44,444 nt of DNA from Planctomycetota bacterium (GCA_029259935.1 JAJDEH010000280.1:1-44444), one strand, 5' to 3'; positions 14,947-23,886 are shown, counted from the stretch's first letter. Notes: generated by a model from the sequence alone, not told the origin. Translations and numbers: made by a program.

Positions 14947-15276
14947 TTGACTCGTTCCTTGAATGCATATGTTACGCACGGCACGCAAGATAATACCGAC
15001 TTGATTTATGCCGTCGTCTCAAGTTGTCTCGGAGTTCGTCGCGATCGGCTTACGGAGGAAACATCTTTGATCGAAGACTTGGGGATCGATTCGATCGATC
15101 GGCTGGTCTTGGCTGTTGAATTGGAACGGGAATTCGGAGTTGTGATTCCTGACGAGGCGCTCTGCGGGATTCAGACGATTGGCGACACGATGCCATGCAT
15201 CGCCCGCGCGATTGAATCGCAACGAATCAACCGTGGGCCAGCAGCGGTAGAACTGCATAAACATCATGGCATGTAA
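14947..15276 (+). CDS. Acyl carrier protein
   Basis: 109 aa from a TTG at 14947, with AGGAG about 12 bases upstream; an in-frame ATG at 14875 overlaps the microprotein and is less likely. The core carries SLIEDLGIDSIDRLVLAVEL followed by FGVVIPDE, where the Ser of DSID is the phosphopantetheine site. It is not the housekeeping ACP arrangement, since no fab genes adjoin. A dedicated role in a stress-linked acyl or lipid modification is inference. The tail ends with His-rich residues (HKHHGM). Confidence 0.85.
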   Translation: MTRSLNAYVTHGTQDNTDLIYAVVSSCLGVRRDRLTEETSLIEDLGIDSIDRLVLAVELEREFGVVIPDEALCGIQTIGDTMPCIARAIESQRINRGPAAVELHKHHGM

Positions 15277-15309
15277 GACAACTCGCGGGACGAAAAACGG
15301 AGACCACTC

Positions 15310-15768
15310 ATGACGGACGAAAACAAAGAAGAGATCCAAGGTGAACTCACCAGCGCCTACTGGATGGAGATGGAAACGGTGATGAACTACGTTTGCAATT
15401 CCGTCAACTTGGATGGTGTGCGCGCGGAAGAAGTGAAGAAATCGCTGGCCAGCGACGTGCAGGAGGAACTGGGACACGCCCAGGCGTTAGCCCGGCGCAT
15501 CCGCGAACTGGGCGGTACGGTGCCAGGCAGCTTGGAGTTCTCAGCCACTCAGCGAATGCTCCAGCCGCCGGCTGAAACGACGGATGTGCTGTCGGTGATC
15601 AAAGGTGTGATTGACGCTGAGGAAGCCGCCATCCGACAGTACAACAAGATCATTAAACTTTGCGACGGCGTGGATTACGTGACTCAGGATCTCTGCATCA
15701 CCGCGCTTGCCGGCGAAGAGACGCACCGCCGCGAATTCCGTGGCTTTTTAGCCGGGTACGAGCGTTGA
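15310..15768 (+). CDS. Ferritin-like (bacterioferritin-type) protein
   Basis: A 152-aa four-helix bundle with GGAG before the ATG. Di-iron ligands are arranged as in ferritins: Glu in YWMEME (near 20-22), E53-x-x-H56 (EELGHA), E104/E105 in IDAEEA, and E136-x-x-H139 (GEETHR). Such proteins oxidise and store iron or protect DNA from peroxide. No haem-ligand Met can be assigned with certainty. The next gene encodes a second ferritin-like bundle, suggesting a two-component iron or oxidative-stress module. Confidence 0.85.
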   Translation: MTDENKEEIQGELTSAYWMEMETVMNYVCNSVNLDGVRAEEVKKSLASDVQEELGHAQALARRIRELGGTVPGSLEFSATQRMLQPPAETTDVLSVIKGVIDAEEAAIRQYNKIIKLCDGVDYVTQDLCITALAGEETHRREFRGFLAGYER

Positions 15769-15824
15769 CCCAATTGCAAAAGAAAGTTTGGCAGAGTGTT
15801 GACCAACCAGAAAGGGCGTGACCG

Positions 15825-16292
15825 ATGTCTCGAGCGAAAGTCATCGACGTGTTGAACTGCTTGTTGTCGATCCAACGCTTCTCCGTGGTGAGCTATATCA
15901 ACGAGACCCAGCCCAGGACGCATCCCGGCAACGAGGTGCTCGTCGAAGCAACTCGCGCTATCGCCGCCGACCACGAGTACTACTCCCAGCGATTGGTCGA
16001 AGCGATCGAGGATCGCCATGGCAGCGTCAATTCAGGTTCGTTTCCGATGAGGTTCATGTCCCTGAACGATTTGGCTCTGGACTATCTGTTGGACAGGCTC
16101 ATCGAGAATCATCAGCGCAACATCCAAGTAAACGAGCGCTGCGTGGCGAAACTGGTCGAAGATCCGCAGGCATGGAGCCTAGCCACTGAAATACTGGGAA
16201 GCGAGCGGGCTCACTTGGACATTCTTATGGAGTTCTTGCCGCAAATTGAACCGACTCCGAGCGACGACGAGATTCACTTACAGGTCGCCTGA
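15825..16292 (+). CDS. Ferritin-like four-helix protein
   Basis: 155 aa, with AAGGG before the ATG. The helices match a ferritin-like bundle: LLSIQRFSVVSYI (about 13-25), AADHEYYSQRLVEAIEDRHG (about 48-67), ENHQRNIQVNERCVAKLVED and LGSERAHLDILMEFL. ADHE and SERAH hold candidate metal ligands, but the first helix lacks a clear Glu ligand, so the di-iron site may be incomplete. It lies 57 nt after the other ferritin-like gene. It may act as a partner subunit or a DUF-type stress protein. Confidence 0.65.
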   Translation: MSRAKVIDVLNCLLSIQRFSVVSYINETQPRTHPGNEVLVEATRAIAADHEYYSQRLVEAIEDRHGSVNSGSFPMRFMSLNDLALDYLLDRLIENHQRNIQVNERCVAKLVEDPQAWSLATEILGSERAHLDILMEFLPQIEPTPSDDEIHLQVA

Positions 16293-16336
16293 CTTCCAAG
16301 CGGCCAACTAGGAACAAATTACACCGAGGAAATTTC

Positions 16337-16744
16337 ATGCCGATGAGCGCGGTTGTCGCTGGCACACCAAACTACGTCTTGATGGAGGAGAATCGCCCGA
16401 TTGGTCCACAGGTCGTGCAGCGTCCTGCGGAAAGTGAGTGCTCGCCAATTTATGGATTTTCCGACAAGGATATCTATGACAAGTTCTGCACCAATAGCCA
16501 ACGGCCGCTAAAACCGTATCCGTTAGTCAAAGGCTACCTGAGAAACCAGATTGCCGCGGCCGGCGATGGTCTCAAACTCGTGGTGATTGACGCGTCCGGG
16601 CCTCGCGAGCCCGACCTGCCCGCGACGACGATGGAGGCTGTGCTGGAAGCCCAAGAAGGGCGCGCGACGGAACTGACCGTAGCCTACCGGTTGATGTTCG
16701 ACCCGCGAGCCAACGCCTATCGCGTGGAAGAGGCTTCCGTGTGA
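16337..16744 (+). CDS. Hypothetical protein
   Basis: A 135-aa protein; GAGGAAA stands six bases before the ATG. It is soluble with mixed secondary structure. A YGFSDKDIYDKFCTNSQRPL segment and a LKLVVIDASGPREPDLPA segment are the most ordered-looking parts. No signal peptide or membrane helix is present. It sits between the ferritin-like pair and CsbD on the same strand. I do not recognise the family. Confidence 0.7.
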   Translation: MPMSAVVAGTPNYVLMEENRPIGPQVVQRPAESECSPIYGFSDKDIYDKFCTNSQRPLKPYPLVKGYLRNQIAAAGDGLKLVVIDASGPREPDLPATTMEAVLEAQEGRATELTVAYRLMFDPRANAYRVEEASV

Positions 16745-16820
16745 GTTCGAGCATCCAGTGAGTCTCTTGCATGAATCTCCACTGCATGAACTTTTATCTC
16801 TTACTTTAGGAATCAGGAAT

Positions 16821-17024
16821 ATGAATTGGGATCAAATCAAGCGCAATTGGCAAGAAGTGAGTGACAAGATCAAGCTCACATGGGGCAAGCTGAGCGAAGA
16901 CGATCTTATTGCGATCGCCGGTCGTCGCGATCAACTGGCATTCGTGGTGCAACAGAAATACGGCTATGAGCAAGTCGAGGCCGAGAACAAGGTTGACCAA
17001 TTCGCCCAGCGACTCAACTCGTAA
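16821..17024 (+). CDS. CsbD-like stress protein, copy 1
   Basis: 67 aa from the ATG at 16821, with AGGAAT upstream; an in-frame start at 16758 is less likely because the family begins at MNWDQIK. It shows the CsbD pattern MNWDQIKRNWQEVSDKIKLT and WGKLSEDDL. CsbD proteins are small general-stress proteins of unknown biochemistry. The second copy at 23659 is about two thirds identical over the shared 67 residues, and the leader just upstream is also similar. Confidence 0.93.
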   Translation: MNWDQIKRNWQEVSDKIKLTWGKLSEDDLIAIAGRRDQLAFVVQQKYGYEQVEAENKVDQFAQRLNS

Positions 17025-17080
17025 ACCTTCATCCGTCGAATATACATCCGCATCGTGGAACTGATTTAGGAGTTACGACC

Positions 17081-17323
17081 ATGACCTTTGGCAGCCAGAT
17101 ACCTGACAAGACGCTCTTCAAGCAAGTGACCCAGAAACTATCACGGAGTGGAGTCGGATCGCAGAGCAAAGTCACCGCCAGCGTCCGAGGTGGCGACGTG
17201 ACACTGACGGGAACCCTACGGTACGCGCAAGAGCGACATTCCATTCTCAGATCGACCAACAGCGTTAATGGAGTCCGCCGCGTGATCGATCAAATGCGTG
17301 TGGCACCCAAGAAGAAAGAATGA
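17081..17323 (+). CDS. Single BON-domain protein
   Basis: An 80-aa protein with AGGAG before the ATG. One BON domain spans nearly the whole chain: VTASVRGGDVTLTGTLRYAQ with the conserved Gly of the VTLTG turn, then a helix and VNGVRRVIDQMRV. BON domains bind phospholipid or envelope components and are usually exported (OsmY). No signal peptide is present here, so this copy is probably cytoplasmic. Confidence 0.88.
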   Translation: MTFGSQIPDKTLFKQVTQKLSRSGVGSQSKVTASVRGGDVTLTGTLRYAQERHSILRSTNSVNGVRRVIDQMRVAPKKKE

Positions 17324-17392
17324 GACCTAGATGCGAGTCACTTTACAGCCCGTTAGCCGAAGCAAGATATGCCATTTTAGGAAAGATGACTA

Positions 17393-18625
17393 ATGGAATT
17401 CATTCAACCGCTATTTGTATCAACCTACCCGCCTGAAGAGTGCGGCTTGGCAACGTTCACCAAGGATTCGGCTGACGCCGTGGATCTGGCGGCGGGGCAG
17501 CCTGTCTCTTCGGTCGCGGCAATCCAAAAAGCACGCACAGTCCCCAGCAACGATCCGCGCGTCGTCCACGTCATCGAAAACAGCCGTCCCAATGCCTACC
17601 GCCTGGCCGCGGAAGCCGTCAACGATGGCCCCTGCGATGTGGTCAGTCTGCAGCACGAATTCGGCCTTTATCCGGACAAATGGGGCGGTCGCATTTTGGA
17701 GTTCATGCACAACTGTGAAAAGCCGATCGTCACCACGTTGCATACTTTGTTGACGCAGCCCGATGAGGTTCCGCGACGTTTAGTTCAGGCCATTGCCGCC
17801 CGTAGCGAGGGCGTCGTTGTGATGACGGAGATTGCCGCACGGCTGTTGGCTGACGTGTACGACGTATCCAGTTCATCGGTGCAGGTGATCCCGCATGGAG
17901 TGCCGGTGGTTCCTTTTGAACGGGACGAACGTCACAAGGAGCGACTGGGGCTCTCGGGTCGGCAGGTCATTTGCACTTTCGGACTCATTAATCGCGGTAA
18001 GGGACTGGAACACATGATCCGGGCAATGCCCCAAGTGGTGGCGGCGTGTCCCCAAGCAACCTATTTGATCGTGGGGGTCACGCACCCACAGGTGAAGCGA
18101 CAGGAGGGTGAAGCTTACCGCGGTGGACTGGTCGAGTTGGCCGAATCGCTTGGCGTCGGCGAAAACGTGCGTTTCGTCAACGAGTATCTCAGCCTCGCCG
18201 AGTTGCTCGCACATCTGCAGGCCTGTGACGTATTCGTAACCCCCTACCCGGGAAAGGATCAGATCGCCAGCGGCACGATGGCCTACGCCATGGCAGCCGT
18301 GGGGGCGGTGGTAAGCACTCCCTATTTGTACGCCGAAGAGGTTCTCGCCGACGGGCGGGGCTTGCTCGTGCCCTTCGCTGACAGCACGGCAATGGCCGAC
18401 GCGACACTCCGGCTGTTGACGGACCCAGAGTTGTTGGCCGAAACGCGGCGCAGAGCTTACCAATATGCCAAGCCGATGTTCTGGTCCAACGTGGGTCAGC
18501 AGTATCTAGATCTCTTCGGCCAGGCCGTGGCCGCAAGCCAGCAGGATTCAGTTCAACAGATTCGCATGAACTCGCCACCGGGCCACGAGAATCACCGTGA
18601 AGAGCTTTTGCAGGGGGGAATGTAA
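17393..18625 (+). CDS. GT4-family glycosyltransferase
   Basis: A 410-aa GT-B fold enzyme with AGGAAAG before the ATG. The N-terminal half opens with [20 protein letters not shown], an acceptor-side Gly-rich loop. The C-terminal half carries the nucleotide-sugar site ([20 protein letters not shown], then [20 protein letters not shown]). The usual EX7E appears altered, with GKDQIASGT at that position. It transfers a sugar from an NDP donor. The neighbouring GH130 genes point to mannosides. The stop overlaps the next start by one base (TAATG). Confidence 0.88.
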   Translation: MEFIQPLFVSTYPPEECGLATFTKDSADAVDLAAGQPVSSVAAIQKARTVPSNDPRVVHVIENSRPNAYRLAAEAVNDGPCDVVSLQHEFGLYPDKWGGRILEFMHNCEKPIVTTLHTLLTQPDEVPRRLVQAIAARSEGVVVMTEIAARLLADVYDVSSSSVQVIPHGVPVVPFERDERHKERLGLSGRQVICTFGLINRGKGLEHMIRAMPQVVAACPQATYLIVGVTHPQVKRQEGEAYRGGLVELAESLGVGENVRFVNEYLSLAELLAHLQACDVFVTPYPGKDQIASGTMAYAMAAVGAVVSTPYLYAEEVLADGRGLLVPFADSTAMADATLRLLTDPELLAETRRRAYQYAKPMFWSNVGQQYLDLFGQAVAASQQDSVQQIRMNSPPGHENHREELLQGGM

Positions 18626-19713
18626 TGAGTGTTCACAGTTGCCCTTCGCTAAATCATCTGGATCGCCTGACCGACTCGACTGGTCTGATTCAGCACGCTA
18701 TCTATAGCATTCCGCGACGCGAGAGCGGTTATACGACGGACGACAATGCCCGCGCATTACGGCTGTGCGCTCGCCTGTGGGATGATTTCCCAGATGACCG
18801 CATGCTGGCGCGCGTGACGTGCTATTTAAGCTTCCTCGAGCACGCTCGCTGTCCGGTGCGCGGGTTCCACAACTTCCTCGGCTACCAGCGCGACTGGCTG
18901 GACGCCGGAGGAACGGGAGATTGCCAGGGCCAGGCTGTATTGGCGCTGGCCGAAGTACTCGGCAGCCGTTTGCCTAGCGGATTCCGTGGACTAGCTCGCG
19001 AACTGCTGGACGGCGTCCTGCCCGCATTGGCCGAACTACGAAGTTTGCGAGCCCAAGCCTATGTCATTCAAGCATGGGCGCTTCTGTGGCGGGCCGGAGT
19101 TGAGGGCATTGGCCCCCTGGAACGCGTCGCCCGGCTCGCGGCCGACCGGCTGGTGGAATGTTACCACCGTTCGCAACGGCCCGACTGGCCGTGGTTCGAG
19201 TCGCGGATGACCTACGCCAACGCCGTATTGCCGCACGCACTGTTCGATGCGGCCGAGCGCTGGCCCGACGAGGGGTTCCTCGCCATCGCGGAGTCGTCGT
19301 TCGGCTTTCTCGATTTGGTGACGACCGCTGACAACGTCTTTTGGCCTATCGGAAATAGCGATTGGTATTCGCACGGCGAGGAGAAGTCGCCGTACGACCA
19401 ACAACCCGTCGAAGCGTCCACGATGGCTACCGCCGCGCTGGCCGGGCTGAAGCTGCGAGGCGACGACAAGTATCGGGCTGTTTTTCTGCGAGCCCGCGGT
19501 TGGTTCCATGGCCAGAACAGCCTGAAGCAACCATTGGCCGATGTTCAGGACGGGGCCTGCTTCGACGGTCTGCAATCGGCCGGAGTTAACCTCAACCAGG
19601 GTGCCGAATCGACACTCGCCTATCTGTGGACTGAGTTGCATGCGTTCAGCGCTCAACAGGCACCCACCGCCCGCACCAAGACTGCTATCGTCAGCGGATC
19701 AGTCGGGGCGTGA
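18625..19713 (+). CDS. Six-hairpin glycosidase-like protein
   Basis: A 362-aa soluble helical protein. A GYTTDDNARALRL segment near residue 35 and an ADWPWFE-like RPDWPWFESRMTYANAVLPH segment are typical of (alpha/alpha)6-barrel proteins encoded next to GT4 and GH130 genes. The catalytic residues are not known to me, and DD in TTDDNA is the best candidate site. It is coupled to the GT4 gene by a TAATG overlap. It probably processes or senses the oligosaccharide made by the cluster. Confidence 0.65.
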   Translation: MSVHSCPSLNHLDRLTDSTGLIQHAIYSIPRRESGYTTDDNARALRLCARLWDDFPDDRMLARVTCYLSFLEHARCPVRGFHNFLGYQRDWLDAGGTGDCQGQAVLALAEVLGSRLPSGFRGLARELLDGVLPALAELRSLRAQAYVIQAWALLWRAGVEGIGPLERVARLAADRLVECYHRSQRPDWPWFESRMTYANAVLPHALFDAAERWPDEGFLAIAESSFGFLDLVTTADNVFWPIGNSDWYSHGEEKSPYDQQPVEASTMATAALAGLKLRGDDKYRAVFLRARGWFHGQNSLKQPLADVQDGACFDGLQSAGVNLNQGAESTLAYLWTELHAFSAQQAPTARTKTAIVSGSVGA

Positions 19714-19731
19714 TTCAGGCACAACACTTCC

Positions 19732-21213
19732 ATGGATAACAGCACAATTAACCTCAAACGCACCAACACGGTCCTCAAGCCCGACCAGTCACGCGTCCTT
19801 TTGCGACCCTTCCGTCCAGGTGATTCACAGCGTGTTGGCCGAATCATCGGCCGGATCATGTCGCTTCCGGAAGAACAGGTCGGTCCTCTGCTTGATGAAA
19901 TCTCCGCCGAGTTCTCGCAGCGGCACCAGCAGATCCACAGGATGTTTCTCGAGCGATTCGAACAAGTTCGCGAGGAGCATGTTCTGGCAGAGGATCTCTC
20001 CGAAGCAAGACGGCTGTTGATCGGCTCCTACTTTCTCGCCGAATACTCTCTTGAATCCGCCGCGCTGTTTAATCCTTCCATCGTTCCGCACACCGACCAA
20101 AGCGGCTTGCCTCCAGGTGCCCTGCGGTTCATTCTCAGCCTGCGCGCCACTGGGGAAGGTCATATTTCATCCATCACCTTTCGAACCGGAATCATTTATT
20201 CCGATCATCGGATCGAGGTGCTGGAACCGGCAGGCTTTCTCACCGAGCCTCGTCAAATCCCGAACCTGGCGTACGAGAAGGGGTTGTTCACAAGAAAACT
20301 CCGTGAACTGGAATTGAACGGCGAATTCACGGACCGAGTCATGAATCGGCTCGGCAATTGGTTCTCCATGCAGGAGTTGCGGGCCAGCATCGACGTTGAG
20401 GTCGACAAAGAGCGCAAGTCAGAAGGGGTTCTGCACGAGGATCAGCGTACGGCAAAGGGAATTTGGATGCTGGCCCAATCGAACTATGAGGTCCAGTTCC
20501 AGCCCGAACAGAAGCTTTCCGAGCGCATTCTTTTTCCCGCCACGCCGTCGCAAAGCAATGGCATCGAGGACGCGCGGTTCGTCCGGTTCCAAAACGACGA
20601 CGGCAGCTACATCTACTACGCGACATTCACCGCCTTCGACGGCAAGGTGGTCATGCCAGAGCTGGTTGAGACCGTTGATTTCCTTCGGTTTCGCTTTATC
20701 ACTCTCAACGGGCCGGCCGCGCAAAACAAAGGCATGGCCATCTTCCCCCGGAAGATCAACGGGCACTATGCCATGCTCTCGCGCCAGGGCAATGAGAGCA
20801 TCTTCCTCATGTTCTCTGACAACCTTCACTTTTGGAATGAGCGCAAAGTGCTTCTCAAGCCAACCTTTCCGTGGGAGTTGATCCAGCTTGGGAACTGCGG
20901 ATCTCCCATCGAAACCGACGCAGGTTGGCTGGTACTTAGCCATGGTGTCGGCCCGCTGCGAAAGTACTGCATTGGAGCGTTTTTGTTGGATCGTGATGAT
21001 CCCAGCAAGGTCATCGGCCGCCTTCGCGAGCCATTACTACAGCCCAACGAGAACGAACGCGAGGGCTACGTGCCCAACGTCGTTTATACGTGCGGCGTTC
21101 TAATCCATGGCAGCGAACTAATCATGCCGTATGGCCTGGCCGACCACGCCACCGGCTTCGCCACGGTCCCCGTTGATGAAGTCCTGGCCGCGATGCAATC
21201 AGAAGAAGGCTGA
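19732..21213 (+). CDS. Long GH130-family protein (mannoside phosphorylase/hydrolase type)
   Basis: 493 aa, with a helical N-terminal extension of about 110 residues before the five-bladed propeller typical of GH130. The catalytic-loop motif is GIEDARFVRF with D280, equivalent to the general acid in the GVEDPR motif of the short form. MAIFPRKINGHYAMLSRQGN and EREGYVPNVVYTCG are other family landmarks. GH130 enzymes phosphorolyse or hydrolyse beta-mannosides. The phosphate-binding residues cannot be checked by eye, so phosphorylase versus hydrolase is open. The next gene follows after 5 nt. Confidence 0.85.
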   Translation: MDNSTINLKRTNTVLKPDQSRVLLRPFRPGDSQRVGRIIGRIMSLPEEQVGPLLDEISAEFSQRHQQIHRMFLERFEQVREEHVLAEDLSEARRLLIGSYFLAEYSLESAALFNPSIVPHTDQSGLPPGALRFILSLRATGEGHISSITFRTGIIYSDHRIEVLEPAGFLTEPRQIPNLAYEKGLFTRKLRELELNGEFTDRVMNRLGNWFSMQELRASIDVEVDKERKSEGVLHEDQRTAKGIWMLAQSNYEVQFQPEQKLSERILFPATPSQSNGIEDARFVRFQNDDGSYIYYATFTAFDGKVVMPELVETVDFLRFRFITLNGPAAQNKGMAIFPRKINGHYAMLSRQGNESIFLMFSDNLHFWNERKVLLKPTFPWELIQLGNCGSPIETDAGWLVLSHGVGPLRKYCIGAFLLDRDDPSKVIGRLREPLLQPNENEREGYVPNVVYTCGVLIHGSELIMPYGLADHATGFATVPVDEVLAAMQSEEG

Positions 21214-21218
21214 AGACC

Positions 21219-22253
21219 ATGGCGCTTGCCCAGAAAAGAGTTGCTATTCTGTCGCCGGTTGCTTGGCGAACTCCTCCACGTCAATACGGCGCTTGGGAAA
21301 CTGTTGCCAGCAACATCACGGAGGGACTTGTCGCCCGCGGTTGGGATGTGACGCTTTTCGCCAGCGGAGATTCCGTGACGCGCGCTCGCCTGTACGCTGT
21401 CGTGGATAGGGGATACGAAGAAGATTCCACCGCCGATCCCAAGGTGGCGGAATACCTTCACATCTCCGCGGCCTTCGAACGGGCTGCCGACTTTGACCTG
21501 ATCCACAGCCACTACGACTTTATGGCGTTGACTTACTCGCGGCTGGTCAGCACCCCGGTACTGACCACAATCCACGGGTTCTCCTCACCGAAAATCATGG
21601 CCGTGTACCAGAAGTATCGCGACGGCTACTTCGTTTCCATCAGCGACTCGGATCGAGCGCCTGGACTAAACTACCTGGGAACTGTCTATAACGGGATCGA
21701 TCTCTCGTTGTACCCGCTGCAGCAATCGCGGGGCGACGAATTGGTCTTCCTCGGACGGATTCACCCCGACAAGGGCGTGCATCTGGCAATCGAAGTTGCT
21801 CGCCAGAGCGGGCAGCCGCTGGTGATCGCGGGCATCATCCAGGACAAGGCCTACTTCCGGGAGCAGGTGGAACCGCATCTTGATAATCGTCAGATCCGCT
21901 ACATCGGGCCGGTTGATGTACCAGGGAAGAACGAATTGTTTGCCCGCGCGCGGGGACTGCTGCACTTGAACACCATTCCCGAGCGATTCGGACTTGTTCT
22001 GGCCGAGGCGAATGCCGCCGGCGTGCCCGTGATCGCGATGGACCTGGGGTCCTGTCGTGAAGTCATCAAGGACGGGCGGACGGGGTTTCTAGTCAACAAC
22101 GTGAACGAAGCAGTACACGCCCTGCAAAAGCTTCCTGAAATAACCCGTACCGCCTGCCGCGAACACGTCCAGCAACGATTCTCGATCGACACGATGGTCG
22201 ACGCGTATGAGCGAGTCTATCACAAGATCTTTGACCAGGAAGCGAAAAGGTGA
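21219..22253 (+). CDS. GT4-family glycosyltransferase, second of the operon
   Basis: 344 aa. PPRQYGAWETVASNITEGLV near residue 20 is the acceptor loop; FLGRIHPDKGVHLAIEVARQ begins the donor domain; ERFGLVLAEANAAGVPVIAM contains a full EX7E motif (E-x7-E), the NDP-sugar site. It is soluble. The ribosome site is weak, but the 5-nt gap from the GH130 stop suggests translational coupling. The 3' end is partly duplicated in the following remnant. Confidence 0.9.
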   Translation: MALAQKRVAILSPVAWRTPPRQYGAWETVASNITEGLVARGWDVTLFASGDSVTRARLYAVVDRGYEEDSTADPKVAEYLHISAAFERAADFDLIHSHYDFMALTYSRLVSTPVLTTIHGFSSPKIMAVYQKYRDGYFVSISDSDRAPGLNYLGTVYNGIDLSLYPLQQSRGDELVFLGRIHPDKGVHLAIEVARQSGQPLVIAGIIQDKAYFREQVEPHLDNRQIRYIGPVDVPGKNELFARARGLLHLNTIPERFGLVLAEANAAGVPVIAMDLGSCREVIKDGRTGFLVNNVNEAVHALQKLPEITRTACREHVQQRFSIDTMVDAYERVYHKIFDQEAKR

Positions 22254-22603
22254 TGATGACGCACGACACGCTCATGACGGATGACTCGATCATGGCGGAC
22301 GACATCGTCAAGCGATATTCCAGGAACCCAATCCAGACCAAGGATGATATCCCTCATCCGGTGGAAAGAAGGCATATGCTGGACTACATCTCAGAGAGCC
22401 GAGAGAGCCTATTCCAACCGCCGAATCGATCCGAACCAACACAAGCCCAACCAGGATCAACGGAGAAGTTGCGGGTGATGATCGATAGGTATCGCTCCGG
22501 ACAGCCGTTGCACCATCCCAGCGATGCGACATGCGTTTACCGCCTCCGCCGCGCGAGAAACTATTACGGGGTTTTTGACCAGGAAACGAATATGCCATCA
22601 TGA
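22250..22603 (+). pseudogene. Remnant of a tandem duplication across the GT4/GH130 junction
   Basis: A 117-codon frame, GTG start overlapping the GT4 stop and TGA overlapping the GH130 ATG. Its residues IVKRYSRNPIQTKDDIPHPVE mirror the start of the real GH130 (IVKRYSGNPILTKAEVPYAVE), and its end (VFDQETN, nt TTTGACCAGGAA) mirrors the end of the GT4 gene (IFDQEAK). The middle is unlike either. A tandem duplication of the junction followed by decay explains this. The frame is still open, so it could be translated, but the catalytic GH130 portion is absent. Confidence 0.7.
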
Positions 22604-23535
22604 TGCACGAAATCGTCAAGCGATATTCCGGGAACCCGATCCTTACCAAAGCTGAAGTTCCCTACGCGGTGGAAACGGTTCACAACGCGGCCGTGGTGAA
22701 GCATGGGGACGAGTACATCATGCTCTTCCGATCCCACCTGCGCACCGGACGATCAATCATCGGTTTGGCACGCAGTCTCGACGGATTCAAGTTCAATGCC
22801 GATCCCCAACCATTTCTGACACCTGCACCGGACGGCCCTTTTGCTGCCTATGAGGAATTCGGCGTCGAGGACCCACGCGTAACGCAGGTGGAAGGCGAGT
22901 ATCTCATCACGTATAGCGCCTACTCGCGAAATGGCGTGCGGATCGCTCTTGCCAAGACCGTGGACTTTGTTCAGATAGAACGAGTCTCGCTTATCACGCA
23001 GGCAGACTATCGGAACACGGTGATCTTTCCCGAAAAATTCAATGGACTCTATGCGCGGCTTGACCGGCCCCATTCGGAAATCTCGCCCTGGTCGATCTGG
23101 ATTACCTATTCGCCGGACTTAGTCTTTTGGGGCGAGTCCCAGCTTGTGATGAAGCCCGTACCTTATCACTGGGATGAAATGAAGATTGGCCCGGGAGCGC
23201 CGCCGATCAAGACCGATCAGGGTTGGCTGTCTATCTACCACGGAGTTTTCGAAACGATGGATGGATCGGTCTATCGTTTGGGCGTGGCACTGCATGACCT
23301 GCACGATCCGGCGAAAGTCGTGGGGGTAAGTGACTCCTGGATTCTGCAGCCGGAAGACGCTTGGGAAGTCACCGGATATGTCCACAATGTGGTCTTCAGT
23401 TGCGGCGCGGTCCCCGAGTCTGATGGAACGGTCAAGATCTATTGGGGCGGTGCGGATTCGGTGATGTGCGTGGGCGAGGCGATCATAGCCGATCTGGTAA
23501 CTCTCTGTCTGCAACACGGCAGATCGGCGATTTGA
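22600..23535 (+). CDS. Short GH130-family glycoside phosphorylase/hydrolase
   Basis: A 311-aa five-bladed propeller. The motif FGVEDPRVTQ contains D91, the family's general acid. NTVIFPEKFNGLYARLDRPH and the GWLSIYHGVFE segment are typical of beta-mannoside phosphorylases of GH130. No signal peptide, so it is cytoplasmic. It completes the GT4/GH130 operon. Its substrate is probably a mannosyl oligosaccharide, from family knowledge only. Confidence 0.9.
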   Translation: MMHEIVKRYSGNPILTKAEVPYAVETVHNAAVVKHGDEYIMLFRSHLRTGRSIIGLARSLDGFKFNADPQPFLTPAPDGPFAAYEEFGVEDPRVTQVEGEYLITYSAYSRNGVRIALAKTVDFVQIERVSLITQADYRNTVIFPEKFNGLYARLDRPHSEISPWSIWITYSPDLVFWGESQLVMKPVPYHWDEMKIGPGAPPIKTDQGWLSIYHGVFETMDGSVYRLGVALHDLHDPAKVVGVSDSWILQPEDAWEVTGYVHNVVFSCGAVPESDGTVKIYWGGADSVMCVGEAIIADLVTLCLQHGRSAI

Positions 23536-23658
23536 ATAGGCGATTCCAGGTGCCTCGTCGATCTTGGGCGAGTTGGGCGAGAATGAATGACTTTTTGTCG
23601 ACGGAACTCTTTGAAATCCAAAGCGTGAACGCTTTATCTCTCTTAAGGAAATTCGAAA

Positions 23659-23886
23659 ATGAACTGGGATCAGATCAAGGGCCACTGGAAACAAGTGAGT
23701 GACAAGATCAAGGTAACTTGGGGCAAACTGAGTGAAGACGACTTGGCCACGATCGACGGAGATCGCGAACAGTTTGCCGGCCTCCTCCAAAAACGATACG
23801 GGTACGAGACAGTCCAGGCGAAGAAAAAAGTCGATGACTTCGTACAGGGACTAAACTCGGAAAACAAGACTTCTGCCAAGCGTTGA
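23659..23886 (+). CDS. CsbD-like stress protein, copy 2
   Basis: A 75-aa protein starting MNWDQIKGHWKQVSDKIKVT, with AAGGAAATTCG upstream of the ATG. It is about two thirds identical to copy 1 at 16821 and ends with an extra Lys-rich tail. The leaders of the two copies share CTTTATCTCT-like sequence and a similar ribosome site. It closes the plus-strand stress/carbohydrate run. Confidence 0.92.
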   Translation: MNWDQIKGHWKQVSDKIKVTWGKLSEDDLATIDGDREQFAGLLQKRYGYETVQAKKKVDDFVQGLNSENKTSAKR

